Source: Delphinus delphis
Taxonomy: Eukaryota > Chordata > Mammalia > Artiodactyla > Delphinidae
Assembly (NCBI RefSeq): GCF_949987515.2
Contig: NC_082697.1
Span: forward strand, 24,063,730 to 24,127,729
Length of the DNA stretch: 64,000 nt
Direction of reading: 5' to 3'
The stretch's first letter is position 1. Each line of letters begins with the position of its first letter. Of the stretch, positions 21,593 to 33,662 are shown one piece after another. Below the pieces are notes generated by a model, which had not been told where the DNA came from, did not search any database, and saw only the letters and a program-made list of their open reading frames with translations. The translations under genes and the position numbers were made by a program.

Positions 21593-21608
21593 AATTTTAG
21601 AGTCTTTT

Positions 21609-21956
21609 AAAATAAATTTATTTATTTTATTTTTGGCTTTGTTGGGTCTTCATTGCTGCACATGGGCTTTTCTCTGGTTGCAGCGAGAGGGGGCTACTCT
21701 TCGTTGCGGTGTGCAGGCTTCTCACTGCGGTGGCTTCTCTTGTTGCGGAGCATGGGCTCGGGTGCATGGGCTTCAGTAGTTGCAGCATGCGGGCTCAGTA
21801 ATTGCAGCTCGCGGGCTGTAGAGCACAGGCTCAGTAGTTGTGGTGCACGGGCGTAGTTGCTTCGCAGCATGTGGGATCTTCCCGGACCAGGGATCGAACC
21901 CGAGTCCCCTGCATTGGCAGGCGGATTCTTAACCAATGCGCCACCAGGGAAGCCCT
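21609..21956 (-). mobile_element. CHR-type SINE (long class), second at the same site
   Basis: Reverse long-class copy. The same 16-base target recurs at 21957-21972, so 21593-21608 is shared between the two SINEs. Confidence 0.94.
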
Positions 21957-21973
21957 AATTTTAGAGTCTTTTA

Positions 21974-22419
21974 TCTTCTTGTTTTTAAGGGGAAAAAAAT
22001 CTATATTAGGAGCTGAGGAGTTTCTCAGAACATAAAAGCAAAAAGCTATCTTAAATGTGAATTCATGGAACTGTGATAGTTTTATGGATGTGTGAGTAGT
22101 CGTCTCTGGCATCTGACCAGTTCCAGTTCCTTATAGTTTTAAAATTTGATTTCTGGACTATGTATTCTTGAATTTCTAGCTTCATTCAGGGTTCTATGAT
22201 TGGCTTTAATTGTGGTGCCAGTATAGAGGGCATCCGGAATTTCCTAAACATTCTGCCAAGACATTCTGTGCAGAGGACATGGGCCAGACGAGACTTTAAG
22301 GGCAAGAACCTTCAAAATTGAGAAAACAGGGCTATGTTTTGAGTGTAGAAATTTGAAACACTTGTCTAATCTAGAGTTGAAAATCTGGGTCAAGTAGGAG
22401 GTCCACTGAGGTCTTCATT
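21974..22419. other. Intron 3, unassigned
   Basis: Apparently unique sequence with no gene. Confidence 0.4.
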
Positions 22420-22580
22420 AATAATTATAATGGCTGTGGCTTGTTGAGGGCTTACTGTGCGCTAAGTACTTGACTTGCATCAGGCCTGCAAAGCAGTGGG
22501 TATTATTCTCATTTTATAGAAAACTTAAGTAACTTGCGATTACAGAGCAGATGTGGGACACCAAACTGATGTAAGCCTCA
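22420..22580 (-). repeat. MIR SINE remnant
   Basis: 'gggcttactgtgcgctaagt' and 'cattttatagaaaacttaag' followed by 'taacttgcgattacagagc' match antisense MIR at low identity. Confidence 0.6.
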
Positions 22581-22787
22581 GTGGGTCCTAGTCCTCAGAG
22601 TTTTCTGGTCACACCTCCCTGAAGAGGCTTTATCTTTGTAGTCAAAGTGCGGGTTGAAGTTCTACCTGAATGTAAGAATTCAGTACTGGATAGTCCATCA
22701 CCATCCCAAAACTCCATGCTCTGGCAGCATTCCATTACTCCTGTACTAATTAGAGTCATTTCCTTTTATTTCTCTTTCTCTTGACAG

Positions 22788-22850
22788 ATAACTGATGCAC
22801 TCACTGCCATTGCCCTGTATTTTGCAATCCAGGACTTCAATAAAGTTGTG
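22788..22850 (+). CDS. PIGU: PIGU exon 4
   Basis: A 63-base exon of 21 codons, [20 protein letters not shown] plus Val (residues 86-106), between 'ctcttgacag' and GTGAGT. It extends the hydrophobic region begun in exon 3. Phase 0 at both ends. Confidence 0.96.
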
Positions 22851-23159
22851 GTGAGTAGTCAGTGGGTGGGACAAAACCAGTGAAATTCGGTAGCCTCATG
22901 ATCTCTGTTATCACAAAAAATCAAAGGTCAAGTACTTAAAGATCAGCTGTCTTAAAATCCTAAGAAGTGGGAGTGAAGCTTCTGGCTTGTTCAGCCATCC
23001 CTGGAATGACCAAACCCAAACCAATAAGACAGCTTTACTAATATATATAGAAAGGTCAGCTTAATCTTCGTGGCTTAATATCCACTCACCTATCCAGGTT
23101 CAGACTTTTTGGAGTAAATGGAGTTGAACTACTGTTATATTAATGAAGACCCTTAAAAA
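22851..23159. other. Intron 4 start, unassigned
   Basis: No recognisable feature. Confidence 0.4.
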
Positions 23160-23170
23160 TCTTCCATTCT

Positions 23171-23382
23171 GGGCTTCCCTGGTGGCGCAGTGGTTGAGGG
23201 TCCGCCTGCCGATGCAGATGACGTGGGTTCGTGCCCCAGTCCAGGAAGATTCCACATGCCGCGGAGCCGCTGGGCCCATGAGCCATGGCCGCTGAGCCTG
23301 CGTGTCCGGAGCCTGCGCTCCGCAACGGGAGAGGCCACAACAGTGAGAGGCCCGCGTACCGCAAAAAAAAAAAAAAAAAAAG
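23171..23382 (+). mobile_element. CHR-type SINE (about 205-base class)
   Basis: Forward copy with an uninterrupted A tail and exact target duplication TCTTCCATTCT at 23160-23170 and 23383-23393. Confidence 0.93.
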
Positions 23383-23393
23383 TCTTCCATTCT

Positions 23394-23890
23394 TTTCACC
23401 AGTTTTTCTTTCCAAAAGAAAATGAATAGAGCTTTTAACTCACTGTCTTATGCCCATCCAAGGTAAAACTGGATTCCCAATGTAGTTTCTATTTCCCTGC
23501 AGAGAGCAATCTTAATTGGAAAATTTGGCATGTATTAAATACCTATTGAAAACCATATGTAATAGCCAAGGAGAATTGTGTAGTGGGACCATTCTCATTT
23601 TCCTGGATTCTGAGAGAGTTAACAGATTAACCATGTGTACTATCTATGTAGTTATTTTAAAAATTGTCTGCAGTCCTCATTGACTGGCTGGGAGCCACTG
23701 AGAGGATTTAGACTGGGGTGAGTGAAGGCTGCATTCCATTGATGTTGTCTGTTTGTGGTTCATTTTCACTTGTGTTACCAAGTAATAGAACCAGAATTAG
23801 CAGTCTGCCTTTCTGTGCTCTGGTCATCAGTAACATAAAGTGGGTAAATTCTAGAATTTTAGAACTCAAAGAGGTTTTTAAAATATCTGG
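23394..23890. other. Intron 4, unassigned
   Basis: No gene. Open frames in both directions around 23710-24050 have no recognisable protein. Confidence 0.35.
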
Positions 23891-24075
23891 ACTGAGGGTT
23901 CTTAATTTGGGGTCCATTTATAGGCTTAACGGGTCTATAAAGCCCTTGAAATGGTATGAAAAATTGTGTGTGTATGTGCTTATATCATTTTTTCCAAGAA
24001 GAAAGTCCATAGTTGCTATCAGTGCTCAAGGAGTCCTTGATTACCCCCCTTAAGGGATTAAGAACTGCATATTAG
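23890..24075. repeat. Possible hAT (Charlie/MER-type) fragment
   Basis: 'gggttcttaatttggggtcc' at the left and 'taagggattaagaactgca' at the right form degraded terminal inverted repeats of the 'ggttcttaacc...ggtccatgg' kind. About 185 bases; family assignment from memory. Confidence 0.45.
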
Positions 24076-24109
24076 AGACTTAACATCACTAAGACCAGGG
24101 AGTATACAT

Positions 24110-24610
24110 CTTAAGCTAATGGAGCATTTGTGACAACATGGGTGAACCTTGAGGACATTTTGCTAAGTAAAATAAGTCAGACAGAGAAAGACAAATACCG
24201 TATGATCTCACTTATATGTGGAATCTAAAAAAGTCAAACTCATAGGAATAGAGAGTAGCTTGATGGTTGCCAGGGGCTGGGGGGTGGGGTAAACGGGGAG
24301 ATGTTGGTCAAAGGTACTAACTTCCAGTTGTAAGATGATTAAGTTCCAGGGATCTACTGTGCAGCATAGTAACTCTAGTTAACAATATCGTATTGTATAC
24401 TTGAAAGTTGCTAAGAGAGTAGACCTCAAATACTCTCACCACACACACACAAACACACACACACACACATAGTTATGTGAGGTGATAGGTGTTTTAACTA
24501 ACCTTATTGTAATATTTTGCAATATATGTATCTAATATGTCCAATCATCATGTGTACCTTAAACATATACAATGTTATATGTCAATTATATGTCAAGAAA
24601 GCTGGAAAAG
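24110..24610 (+). mobile_element. L1 3' UTR fragment (L1M/L1MA-type) with CA repeat
   Basis: 'gctaagtaaaataagtcaga', 'tatgatctcacttatatgtg', 'ggttgccaggggctgg' and 'gtatacttgaaagttgctaa' are classic L1 3' UTR text in sense. A (CA)n microsatellite occupies about 24439-24469. Confidence 0.8.
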
Positions 24611-24817
24611 AAAAGAAAGGAAAATTTTAGGGCTGATGTAAAATGCTTTAAGAGGATTCCCTAGAGGGCCAGAGATGAAATAACTGGGCATGAGATTTAT
24701 AAGCAGAGGAATTCAGAAATAAAATAGTAGTGGTTATTTTCTTCTCCCAAGGTAGTTCGTGTATGTAAACTCCAGTCTTTGTTCTTTGAAGTTACCTGCT
24801 CAAATATTTAGGGGTGG

Positions 24818-25130
24818 GACTTCCCTGGTGGCGCAGTGGTTAAGAATCCACCTGCCGATGCAGGGTCCATGGGTTTGATACCTGTTCCGAGAAGATCCCA
24901 CATGCCACGTAGCAACTAAGCCCGTGTGCCACAATTACTGAGCCTGTGCTCTAGAGCCCGCGAGCCACAACTACTGTGCCTTGAACCCGTGCTCCACAGC
25001 AGGAGGAGCCACCGCAATGAGAAGCCTGCGCACCGCAACAAAGAGTAGCTCCCGCTCGCCGCAACTAGAGAAAGCCCCGCGTGCAGCAACAAAGACCCAA
25101 GGCAGCCAAAAATTAATTAATTAATTAATT
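24818..25130 (+). mobile_element. CHR-type SINE (long class)
   Basis: Forward copy 'gacttccctggtggcgcagt' ending 'gcagccaaaaattaattaat' with an (AATT)n tail. Confidence 0.9.
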
Positions 25131-25154
25131 TAAAAACACCCTCTTTATCTCATC

Positions 25155-25247
25155 TATGAGAATTGGGCGATTGGGATTGACATGTATTCACTGATGTGTA
25201 TAAAATTGATGACTAATAAGAACCTGCTGTATAAAAAAAAAAAAAAA
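25155..25247 (+). mobile_element. Very short L1 3' end
   Basis: 'gattgggattgacatgtatt', 'ataaaattgatgactaataa' and 'gaacctgctgtataaaaa' are the last bases of the L1 3' UTR (compare 49640-49720). About 90 bases with a poly(A) tail: a severely 5'-truncated insertion. Confidence 0.8.
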
Positions 25248-25259
25248 GTGCTTTGTACC

Positions 25260-25690
25260 AGAATGATTACTGTGTGTTGTAGGGGGAGGGGGCTACTTGA
25301 TAATTTTATGTTGTTTTCCATAATTCCTTGGAATTTTCTTTCTAAAATAGATAAATTTCCTTTAGGAATTCCAGAAAGCCTTTAGAGAAATATTCTTAAA
25401 ATTGTTTGCTTTACAAATGTATGTTATTATTTTATTGAGAAATAAGATTAAAATCATCTTTCTGATTTTAAGATAGAAAAAATAATGTAGAGAATTTGCC
25501 ATTCTCAGACCTTCATTAAAAGAATGATCAAAAAATGTGTCTAAGAAGGAAATAAGTGGAAGGAAGGACAAGCATTTACTGAGTAAAAGAACAATAATGA
25601 AGACTTATTTGGGGACTGTTACAACAAGATGGATTGATTCACATGTTTCAGTGATTAGAATGGACATCTTTGGAGGCCACTAGTCTGCCT
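25260..25690. other. Intron 4, unassigned
   Basis: AT-rich intron with no recognisable gene or repeat. Confidence 0.35.
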
Positions 25691-25699
25691 ATCATAGTG

Positions 25700-25960
25700 T
25701 GCTTGGTACTTTTACTTTCAGCATCCTAGTGGGCATGTCACTGGTGGTATCTCCTTGTGGTTTTAATTTGCTCTTCCCTAGTGACTAATGATGTTGAGCA
25801 TATTTTCATTTGTTTATTTGCCATTTATATGTTTTCTTTTGTAAAGAGTCTGATCAACTTGTTTCCCATTTTTATTGGCTTATTATCTTTTTATTAGTGA
25901 GTTTTAAGTTTTCTTTATATATTCTGGATTTAAGTCCAGAACAAATAAAAGTTTTATAAA
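25700..25960 (-). mobile_element. Old L1 fragment
   Basis: Antisense L1 ORF2-end text: 'gtggttttaatttgctcttc', 'gatgttgagcatattttcat', 'cttattatctttttattagt'. Diverged. Confidence 0.6.
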
Positions 25961-27753
25961 AGAAAATCTATTAAAAAAAATTTAGGGGGTGAAGGGTCAT
26001 GATGTTTACAACTTACTTTCAAATGGTTCTGGAAGAAAAATGGTTCCCGTGTGTGCTTTTGTCTGTGTGTGTGTGTGTGTGTAGAGATAAAGAAAATGTG
26101 GCAAAATGTTAACAGTTGGTGGATCTACGTGTTTTATTGAATTATTCTTTCAACTTTTCTGTAGTTTGAAAGTTTTAAATATAAAACACTGGAGAAAAAA
26201 ATAGCATGTATATATGGGATATATGTGAATATCTAAGGGAGGTTTGGTGGCTTTCATCTAAGAACACAATCAGATCTTTTCAAAGAAAATATAAAACTGA
26301 AATGTGTTGGGGTTTTTTTTCTGAAATGTGTTTTAATGAAAGTTGATTAGAGATGCTACCATCATATGCATTCCTTTTTTTTTTTTTTTTTTTTACTGAT
26401 CAGCTGTCATATACTCCAATTAAAACAATTTTTAAGGGGAGGAGAAGCTTATGGGGAAATAATGAAACTAGGTTTCAGTGAGTTTCTTAACGAAGTCAGC
26501 TTCAGTGTCAATAGAAGAGATACTTTTAATTTAGTGCGTCAGTAATTTTAATTCATTTCTTAGTTATTTCTGACTTTATATGGAAACATATAGAGATCTC
26601 TTTTTTTTTCTTTGTGTGATTTAAAGAGGGAGAGAGAAAACTGAATGAGCTATTGTCAATACCCTGGTTTTGAGCACACCAAGGCAGGGTATGCTATCTG
26701 TTATCACCAAGATAAAACTTTATCACCAAATAAAAATTTGGAATAGTTTTGCTTCTCCATCCTCAGAATTCAGCCTACTAGAACATTACGTTTCTTGGTT
26801 AGAATAAGAGTTTCATTTACCCTGTGTCAAAAATTAACTCATTCTAAATGGCAGACTTTGATGATACTAACATACTACTGTTGACTTGGATACAATATTA
26901 GCACATCTTCCCCCAAATCTTTCCCAGTTTGTCAGAATGGGCCCATATCATATAGTCTGGAAGTATTTTAGTCTTGCTAGAATTTGAGATTTTTTATCCC
27001 TGGTAATGAAGCTGTGTCTGCACCCAAATGCATCCTGGTAAACTATGGTGCAGAGATGGAAGACTCCAGCCCCACCCCAATCTCCAACTTGAGCATGTGG
27101 AATATGAATGCTGATTGATTGTGACCAGTTGATTCTCATGACATTTTACATCTGCCTCACTTGACAGAAGCAATGTTGGTCTAGTCTGTCCTTTGCTGAG
27201 ACTGCGCTTATTTGGAACTCAGAATTCATGTTAGAAAGCTACAGGTGGTTTGATAGGGAGTGATAAAAACCTGTATCCCCTACTATGCTTAGAGGGTTGT
27301 GAATTTGGAGGATAGGTTCCTGAATTTGGAATGTGCTGAGGCTAACAGTTGGAGATACAGTGGGGGTGGAATATTCATCCCCGCTATAGGTTTTGGGGAT
27401 GCAAAGGGGTGTAGACACAGCTTCAGTGATTAGAAGAATCTCTTTATTTGGAGTAGGGGAATTATGTCCTTGCAAAAATCAACCTTTCAAGGGACAGGGA
27501 AATGGCTGCATGGGGTAGTGGGTAAAAGGGAAGGAAAACTCCACCCTGGAAATTTTTTTTAATTCAAAAATTTCTGCTAAAATATAACATACATATGGAA
27601 AAGCTGATTAATGATTACAAAGGTAACACATTCAGGTAATTACTTTTTAGGTCACTTTTAACCTCTCCTGCTTTAAATCTCATTGTTGTTGAGGCTTCTG
27701 AATATACCTAGAAATATACCTATCTTTGGATTTTAAATTGTACTCTTTAACCT
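25961..27753. other. Intron 4, mostly unassigned; (GT)n at about 26062-26082 and T tract at 26371-26393
   Basis: 26100-26200 ('gaattattctttcaactttt') resembles the end of an old repeat also seen at 62225-62290. The rest looks unique. No gene. Confidence 0.4.
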
Positions 27754-28099
27754 TATTTATTTATTTATTTATTTTTGGCTGTGTTGGGTCTTCATTGCTG
27801 TGGATGGGCTTTCTCTAGTTGCGGCGAGCGGGGGCTACTCTTCGTTGCGATGCGCGGGCTTTTCATTGTGGTGGATCCCCTTGTTGCGGAGCATGGGCTC
27901 TAGGCTCGCGGGCTTCAGTAGTTGTGCCGTGCAGGCTTCAGTGGTTGTGGCTCGCGGGCTCTAGAGTGCAGGCTCAGTAGTTGTGGCGCACGGGCTTAAT
28001 TGCTCTGTGGGCATGTGGAATCTTCCCAGACCAGGGCTCGAACCCGTGTCCCCAGCACTGGCAGGCGGATTCTTAACCACTGCACCACCAGGGACGCCC
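27754..28099 (-). mobile_element. CHR-type SINE (long class)
   Basis: Reverse copy from the (TTTA)n tail at 27754 through 'ggctgtgttgggtcttcatt' to 'caccagggacgcccc'. Target duplication unclear. Confidence 0.88.
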
Positions 28100-28882
28100 C
28101 TCATTTATTTTTATACTTCTAATATTTTCTTGGTGTGTGTGTGTTTAATTTTCCTTAGATTTTTAGCCACTTTCCTGTCTCTAACTGGATGCATGGGGAT
28201 GTTTTAAAGGGATTTTGTCTGTGCTTAGGGGATCTGAGTCAATATTGAGTTCTAAGGCCAGGCATAATGGTACCTGTGCTGGTGAGATTGGGGGAGACAA
28301 AAAGAAAGGTAGCATCGAATCTGGGGACTGCTGACCTGACTGCCCTTCTCTCGTGGAGACTCTCCTTTCATAAAATCTTTCTGTTTTAAAGTATTTTGGA
28401 AGATTGGGGTTACAAGGAAGTTTTCTTTCCTTGTTGGCACAGTGTCACCTTTGCCCAGGGCCTACACATCCCTGTTTAACTGCCTGCATCTCTTACTGTA
28501 GTCCTGCTGGCTGGCTTCCAGCCTGGGGAATGGGCCTGTATTCCCATCTGTCTCTCTGGCTGCTACTGGGTGAACTCCCTGTTTCCTTTTAACAGCTTTC
28601 TTTGTGGCTCTCACACCCTCCAGGTGGCCTTCTTTTTGCAGTAGAACTCTAGAACCCTTAGCTAGTGGGGCCTCCATCCTTCCACCACTGCTGCAGCTGT
28701 CCTCATTGACTGCTTTGTTTGCTAAGCCAGCCCCCTTCTCTCTGATAAAAACACCTTAGTTTATATTTTTCCCTTTTAATTAAATAACCCCAGCTGTGAA
28801 TGGCAGCATAAATCTTACTGATGATAATTCCCACCATTTAACTTGGACTCCCAGAGATGATCAAAGGGAGGTTTTTGAAGTT
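28100..28882. other. Intron 4, unassigned
   Basis: No gene. Moderately GC-rich between 28440 and 28740, with chance open frames on both strands. Confidence 0.4.
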
Positions 28883-28896
28883 TGTTCAGGTTTTTT

Positions 28897-29094
28897 TTTT
28901 TTGCGGTACGCGGGCCTCTCACTGTTGTGACCTCTCCCATTGCGGAGCACAGGCTCCGGACGCGCAGGCTCAGCGGCCATGGCTCATGGGCCCAGCTGCT
29001 CTGCGGCATGTGGGATCTTCCCGGACCGGGGCACGAACCCGTGTCCCCTGCATCGGCAGGCGGACTCTCAACTACTGCGCCACTAGGGAAGCCC
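28897..29094 (-). mobile_element. CHR-type SINE (about 205-base class)
   Basis: Reverse copy with exact target duplication TGTTCAGGTTTTTT at 28883-28896 and 29095-29108. Confidence 0.94.
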
Positions 29095-29108
29095 TGTTCA
29101 GGTTTTTT

Positions 29109-30030
29109 GATTAAGCCTCTACCTAAACCTCTGCAAGAAATCTGTGGTTACCTGTATTTCTATGATTATCCTGGGATTTTCTTTTGAACTGAAAGATGGC
29201 TCTTAAAAATTTTTTTTTAGTTTAAAAATTTAAATATCCAAAATATCTAAGACATGCAAAAATATATAAAGAATAATACATACTGTGAACCTATTTCAGC
29301 TTAAAAAATAAAATACTTTACATAGAGTTGCCTCTCTCTGATACTTTCGTCTCCTTACTCCTTCTCTCTAGTTACCACTGTTCTGAATTTAGTGTTTATC
29401 GTTCCCACACATGGCCTTAATTTTTTGTGCATTTGTAAATATACCTAAGTAACATATAGTGTTATTTTGCATGCTTTTAACTTTATGTAAATGGTGTAAT
29501 GCAGTATTCTGTTGCCATCTGTGTTTTCATCCTTAAATCTTTAATCACACACTACTTTGGCTTCTCTGAATTACTCTGTTTTATAATAGGTTGTGGCATT
29601 GATTTTATACTATCTAAGATCATTAAATCAGCAGGGCTACCCATTTGGGGTTCAGAGGCTTTTTCTATCTGTAGTGTGACCCATGTTTGCTTATAGGGTT
29701 GCCTAACTTTCTTTCAATCTGGAACACACCCATGAGCTTGTTGGGACACGCACAGGGGAAGGCAAGAGCTTTCCACCCCCATCTCACTCCCTGTAAACTC
29801 TCCGGCTGCCCAGCCACACCCAGCCTTCCTCCTCCTTCTCTTCATCATGGTCATTTCCCACTTCCTCTGTGAAAGTCAAAAACTTGAAACAGGAGCGCTC
29901 AGAAGAAAACCCAGGACACTGTGACATTCAGGGGATCGTTCCACTTTGCGTGAAAATATTTCGCTTTGATGGAACTTTGGAATCCTTAGGCCGCTGATGA
30001 TAACTCTTAAAAATGACTAAAAGCTGCTTT
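29109..30030. other. Intron 4, unassigned
   Basis: 29215-29480 has the look of an old L1M-type tail ('catgcaaaaatatataaaga ... gttaccactgttctgaattt'). 29690-30000 looks unique. No gene. Confidence 0.35.
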
Positions 30031-30500
30031 GCCATTCAATCATTCATTTAGCCATTCAACAGATATTTATTGTTTGCTCACTGTGCCAGGTATTCGCAAA
30101 TAAACATGGTCTCTGCCCTCATGGAACTTATAGTATAGTGAAGGAGAAAGATAGTCACATAAATAAATAAAAAAGTTCTAACTGTGAACAGTGTTATGAG
30201 ATTTTTACAGTCAGGGCAGTGAGTGTGCCTTCCTGAGGAAGTGACAATTTAACTAAGATCTAAAGCTTATGTGGGAGTTAACTAGGGAAAGAGAAGAAGA
30301 GGTTGGTTGTTCTAGGTTAAATGCAAAGAACTGGGAGCAGGAGGGCAGTGGCATGTTCATGGTGCTTGAACCCAGAAAGTGAGAGGTGTGGGGAGCGAGC
30401 GTGAAATGACCCTGGAGAGGTAGGGCCAGGTCAGACAGGCCATGTGGGCCATGGAAGAACTTTTGTCTTCATCCTAAAAGCAATGGGAAGTTATTTGTTT
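30030..30500 (+). repeat. Ancient mammalian repeat, family not assigned
   Basis: 'cattcatttagccattcaac', 'agatatttattgtttgctca', 'gccctcatggaacttatagt', 'cttcctgaggaagtgacaat' and 'gccatgtgggccatggaaga', ending 'agcaatgggaag'. Same family as 8516-8877 and 52890-53790. It ends about 25 bases before the exon 5 acceptor. Confidence 0.5.
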
Positions 30501-30525
30501 CATGTGTTTTGTCATTTTTTTCCAG

Positions 30526-30635
30526 TTTAAAAAGCAGAAACTCCTCCTAGAACTAGACCAGTATGCCCCAGATGTGGCCGAACTCATCCGAACCCCTATG
30601 GAAATGCGTTACATCCCTCTGAAAGTGGCCCTCTT
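30526..30635 (+). CDS. PIGU: PIGU exon 5
   Basis: A 110-base exon between 'ttttttccag' and GTAAGT. It encodes [20 protein letters not shown], then [16 protein letters not shown] (residues 107-142) plus two bases of the next codon (Phe, finished in exon 6). This is a hydrophilic, probably loop region between membrane spans. Confidence 0.96.
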
Positions 30636-32836
30636 GTAAGTATTCTCTGACAAAACAGGGCTCAGTGCCAATGAATGTGAGGAAAATCTGATGAGACTTT
30701 CTCATGTTGTTTGTTGTATTTTTGGAGATTTGCAGTCTTAGTCATCAAGTATTTGCTATATTTCTGTTGCACAACTGGGGTTCTGGCCAGGAAAAGAGAC
30801 AGAGCCATCCTGTCTCTGTTGGGACAAAGCCTCACACAAGCACATGCACAATCGACCCTTCACAAATGCTTTTTCACTCGATGCTGATCTGGCTCCAGCC
30901 TCCTTGTAACCAGTGTTTCTAAAAAAAAAAGGTTTTCCAATTGTGATATATGGATTGCATAAAATTCTGATCTTTATGCAGCAGTTATTTCAAGCAACTC
31001 CTATGTTTCACATACAATTTAGTCCCCCATTTGTAGTTCAGAAAACTGAAGTAAAGTACCAAACAGACCCATCCCAGCTGGATGACCAGTATGAGAGAGT
31101 GGAACTTACTGAGACTCTATGAAAGAATTCTTTAGGAGTACCAGTGCTGCCTATAACTTTAATTCTTTCAGGTTATTTCTGTTTATATTCCTGAGATAGG
31201 CAAATGGGAATAATTATTCAGTCAACTAATAGTAAATGTTAATAATATACTAGTTCCTAAGGATACACAGTAAAACAAGGCAGACAAGTTTCCTCATGGA
31301 AAAACATGACCTTAGAGCTTCACATTTAGAAGGGGCCTTATGAGGACAGTTTGTTCAACCCTTTGCCTTGTGTGTGACTCTTCTATTCAGTATTCCAGAT
31401 AGGTGGCTGCGTAGCTGCTTCTTGAACATCACCTGCTATTTAGAAATGGCTTTTTTTCTCCTCCCACCAAACACATTTGAGGTATCGGTTCATATCTATG
31501 TATTTTAGAAATATTGGTGGAAACTACCTAATAGAACTAGAGGTTTGGCAACATTATGAATCCCTTATGGACTCCTATGTCTCCAGGGGGTAGTTTTGTA
31601 ATAGCAGCAGCCATTTCTTTAAAGGTTGTAGAACAAGCCTATCTAATTGCTGAAAAAAAAAATCAACAGTTTCTGGGCCTTTAGCTTTAGAACTGCTAAT
31701 CTTACAGCTCTGAGAGGTATTGGATTTAAGGTCTTTATTTGCGCATAATAATTATAATCTCTCCCTGAGACACTGGTATGTTTCTTCCTATCTGATAATC
31801 AGAATTATGTAACTGGTCTCCCTTTTCACTTTGTCTGCCAGGAAACTCAGAGCCAGATTTAAAGCTGATTACTACAGTGTTGTAGAAGACCCATTTGTTC
31901 TTCTTTCCCTAGCCTTTACTTTTTCCTTTTATTTATGCTTTCCCTGGTCTTGATTCTTTATTTGTATTTTAATTTTGCTCTCACTTTTTATTATCTGTTC
32001 TCATTTGAGCTGCCTCAAATCTTTTGTGGAAGCAGGGTAAAAATAAATAAAAACACAGTTATGACTGTATAAGATTTCCCTATTCAGCATTTCAAATTTA
32101 TTTTTTCAGTCCATTCCTTCCCACCTCAGGAAAAGACTGTTTCAGTTTAATTCCCTCCCAGTGAAAGTTCAGGTTGTCCTGTGAAGTTCAATGGCCACTA
32201 GCTTACTGAATTCAGCAGATACTTATTCTGTCCTTTGGGTCTGGCTTGGTGGATATAGCTTGGCTGCCAAGAGAACTAAACTTAAGCTGCTCTCACCTCT
32301 TGAATGGGGTAGCCTATGTCAGAGCTTAGGAACCTGATTGAGGAAACAGTACTTTCCTGGTTTTCAGAGATAACTGTAGCCATTCCTAAAATATAGGGCT
32401 CTGTGGGAATTGGTAGAATTTTTATCACTTTTGAAACCTGAAGTAATAAAAAATATAGGTTTATTGCCAGAAAGACCTGATTTTGAATGTATTTATTAGC
32501 TTGTAAAACCTTAGGCTACTTAACCACTGAGTCTCAGTTTCCTCACCTGCAAAATGGGAATGATGTTATTGCTGGTTTACAGGATCCGTGATGATGAAAT
32601 ATGATGGTTTTCCATATAACACATAGCACAGAATAGGCAGTGAATGTTCAGTGCCTTTTACTCACTGGCCACCACCCCACTCCATCCTCTTTTACTTAGG
32701 AAAACTTATTTCTAAGAAGTTGCCTTCCCTTGAGTATGGCTTTAGTAAACCTCTTGAACTTCCTGGCTATGGTGGCCAGGACTCCCTGGTCCTTTGACCA
32801 GGATTACTAATGCCAAATATGTGTGTTTTTCCCCAG
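30636..32836. other. Intron 5
   Basis: 2201 bases, with no SINE of the CHR type. A MIR lies near the end (32490-32650). The rest looks unique and carries no recognisable gene. Confidence 0.5.
32490..32650 (+). repeat. MIR SINE remnant
   Basis: 'cttaaccactgagtctcag'-like block, then 'tttcctcacctgcaaaatgg' and 'catagcacagaataggcagt' match the sense MIR core and 3' part. Confidence 0.65.
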
Positions 32837-32937
32837 CTATCTCTTAAATCCCTACACGGTCTTGTCTTGTGTTGCCAAGTCTACCTGCGCCATCAACAAC
32901 ACCCTCATTGCTTTCTTCATTTTGACCACGATAAAAG
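32837..32937 (+). CDS. PIGU: PIGU exon 6
   Basis: A 101-base exon between 'tttttccccag' and GTAAGG. It finishes Phe143 and encodes [20 protein letters not shown], then [13 protein letters not shown] (residues 144-176) plus the first base of Gly177. The last dozen residues look like a membrane span. Val in YTVLS is Ile in human as I recall it, a conservative change. Confidence 0.96.
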
Positions 32938-33660
32938 GTAAGGCCCCAAAGGAAGTTCAGTCCCTAATTTGTGCAGGCTTTTGTAACACTTATGCTGTGG
33001 ATTAAAAAAAAAAAAAAAAAAAAACACTTAAAAACATTTTTTTAAATTACACAAGTAATTTTATAGAAAATTTAGATAAGCCAAGAGAAAAAAATTAATT
33101 AAAACATCCTGAAATTCTGCCACTCAGAGTCACTGTTAACATAGTTTAAACAAAAAACAAAAACTTCTAAAAGGCTTACAATGAGAATAGCAGTGTTCTG
33201 CCCCTTTCTTTCCATCCCTAGTTCAACTTCTTTGATGGAACTACTTTATTTTTTTGCTAGTATTTATTTCCATATTTCCAAATAAGACCTCGTATTGCTG
33301 TTTCATGAATTATAAATTTTAGACATTATCTATTGTATTCTTATTATGGGAGATAAAGATTTAGCTTTCTTTTACCAATATCTTCACTTCCCTTCTACCT
33401 GGTTTTCCTAGAGAAGTTATGTCACAGCTTTGATTAAATCAGTAGTTGGTACCTATATTTTATGACAGTATATGTATTATTCACTGCTGGGAAAAGTAAT
33501 AACTATGGTTGTTTTTTCTTTCTTGTACAACCTTTTATTTTTTCTGGGATTAGTAATTGTGGGGTTTTTGCTTGTTTTTGTTTTTGTTTTGCTTTATCTT
33601 TCTGTACCAATCACTTTTTTCCCCTCAATTGCTCTGCTAGATCTTTCAAGTGCCTAACAA
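32938..33660. other. Intron 6 start, unassigned
   Basis: A 20-odd-base A run at about 33003-33024. 33030-33170 resembles an old repeat tail similar to 56885-57000. No gene. Confidence 0.4.
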
Positions 33661-33662
33661 TA

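Noticed and set aside
24439..24469. (CA)n tract as regulatory element
   Set aside because: Ordinary microsatellite inside an L1 3' UTR.
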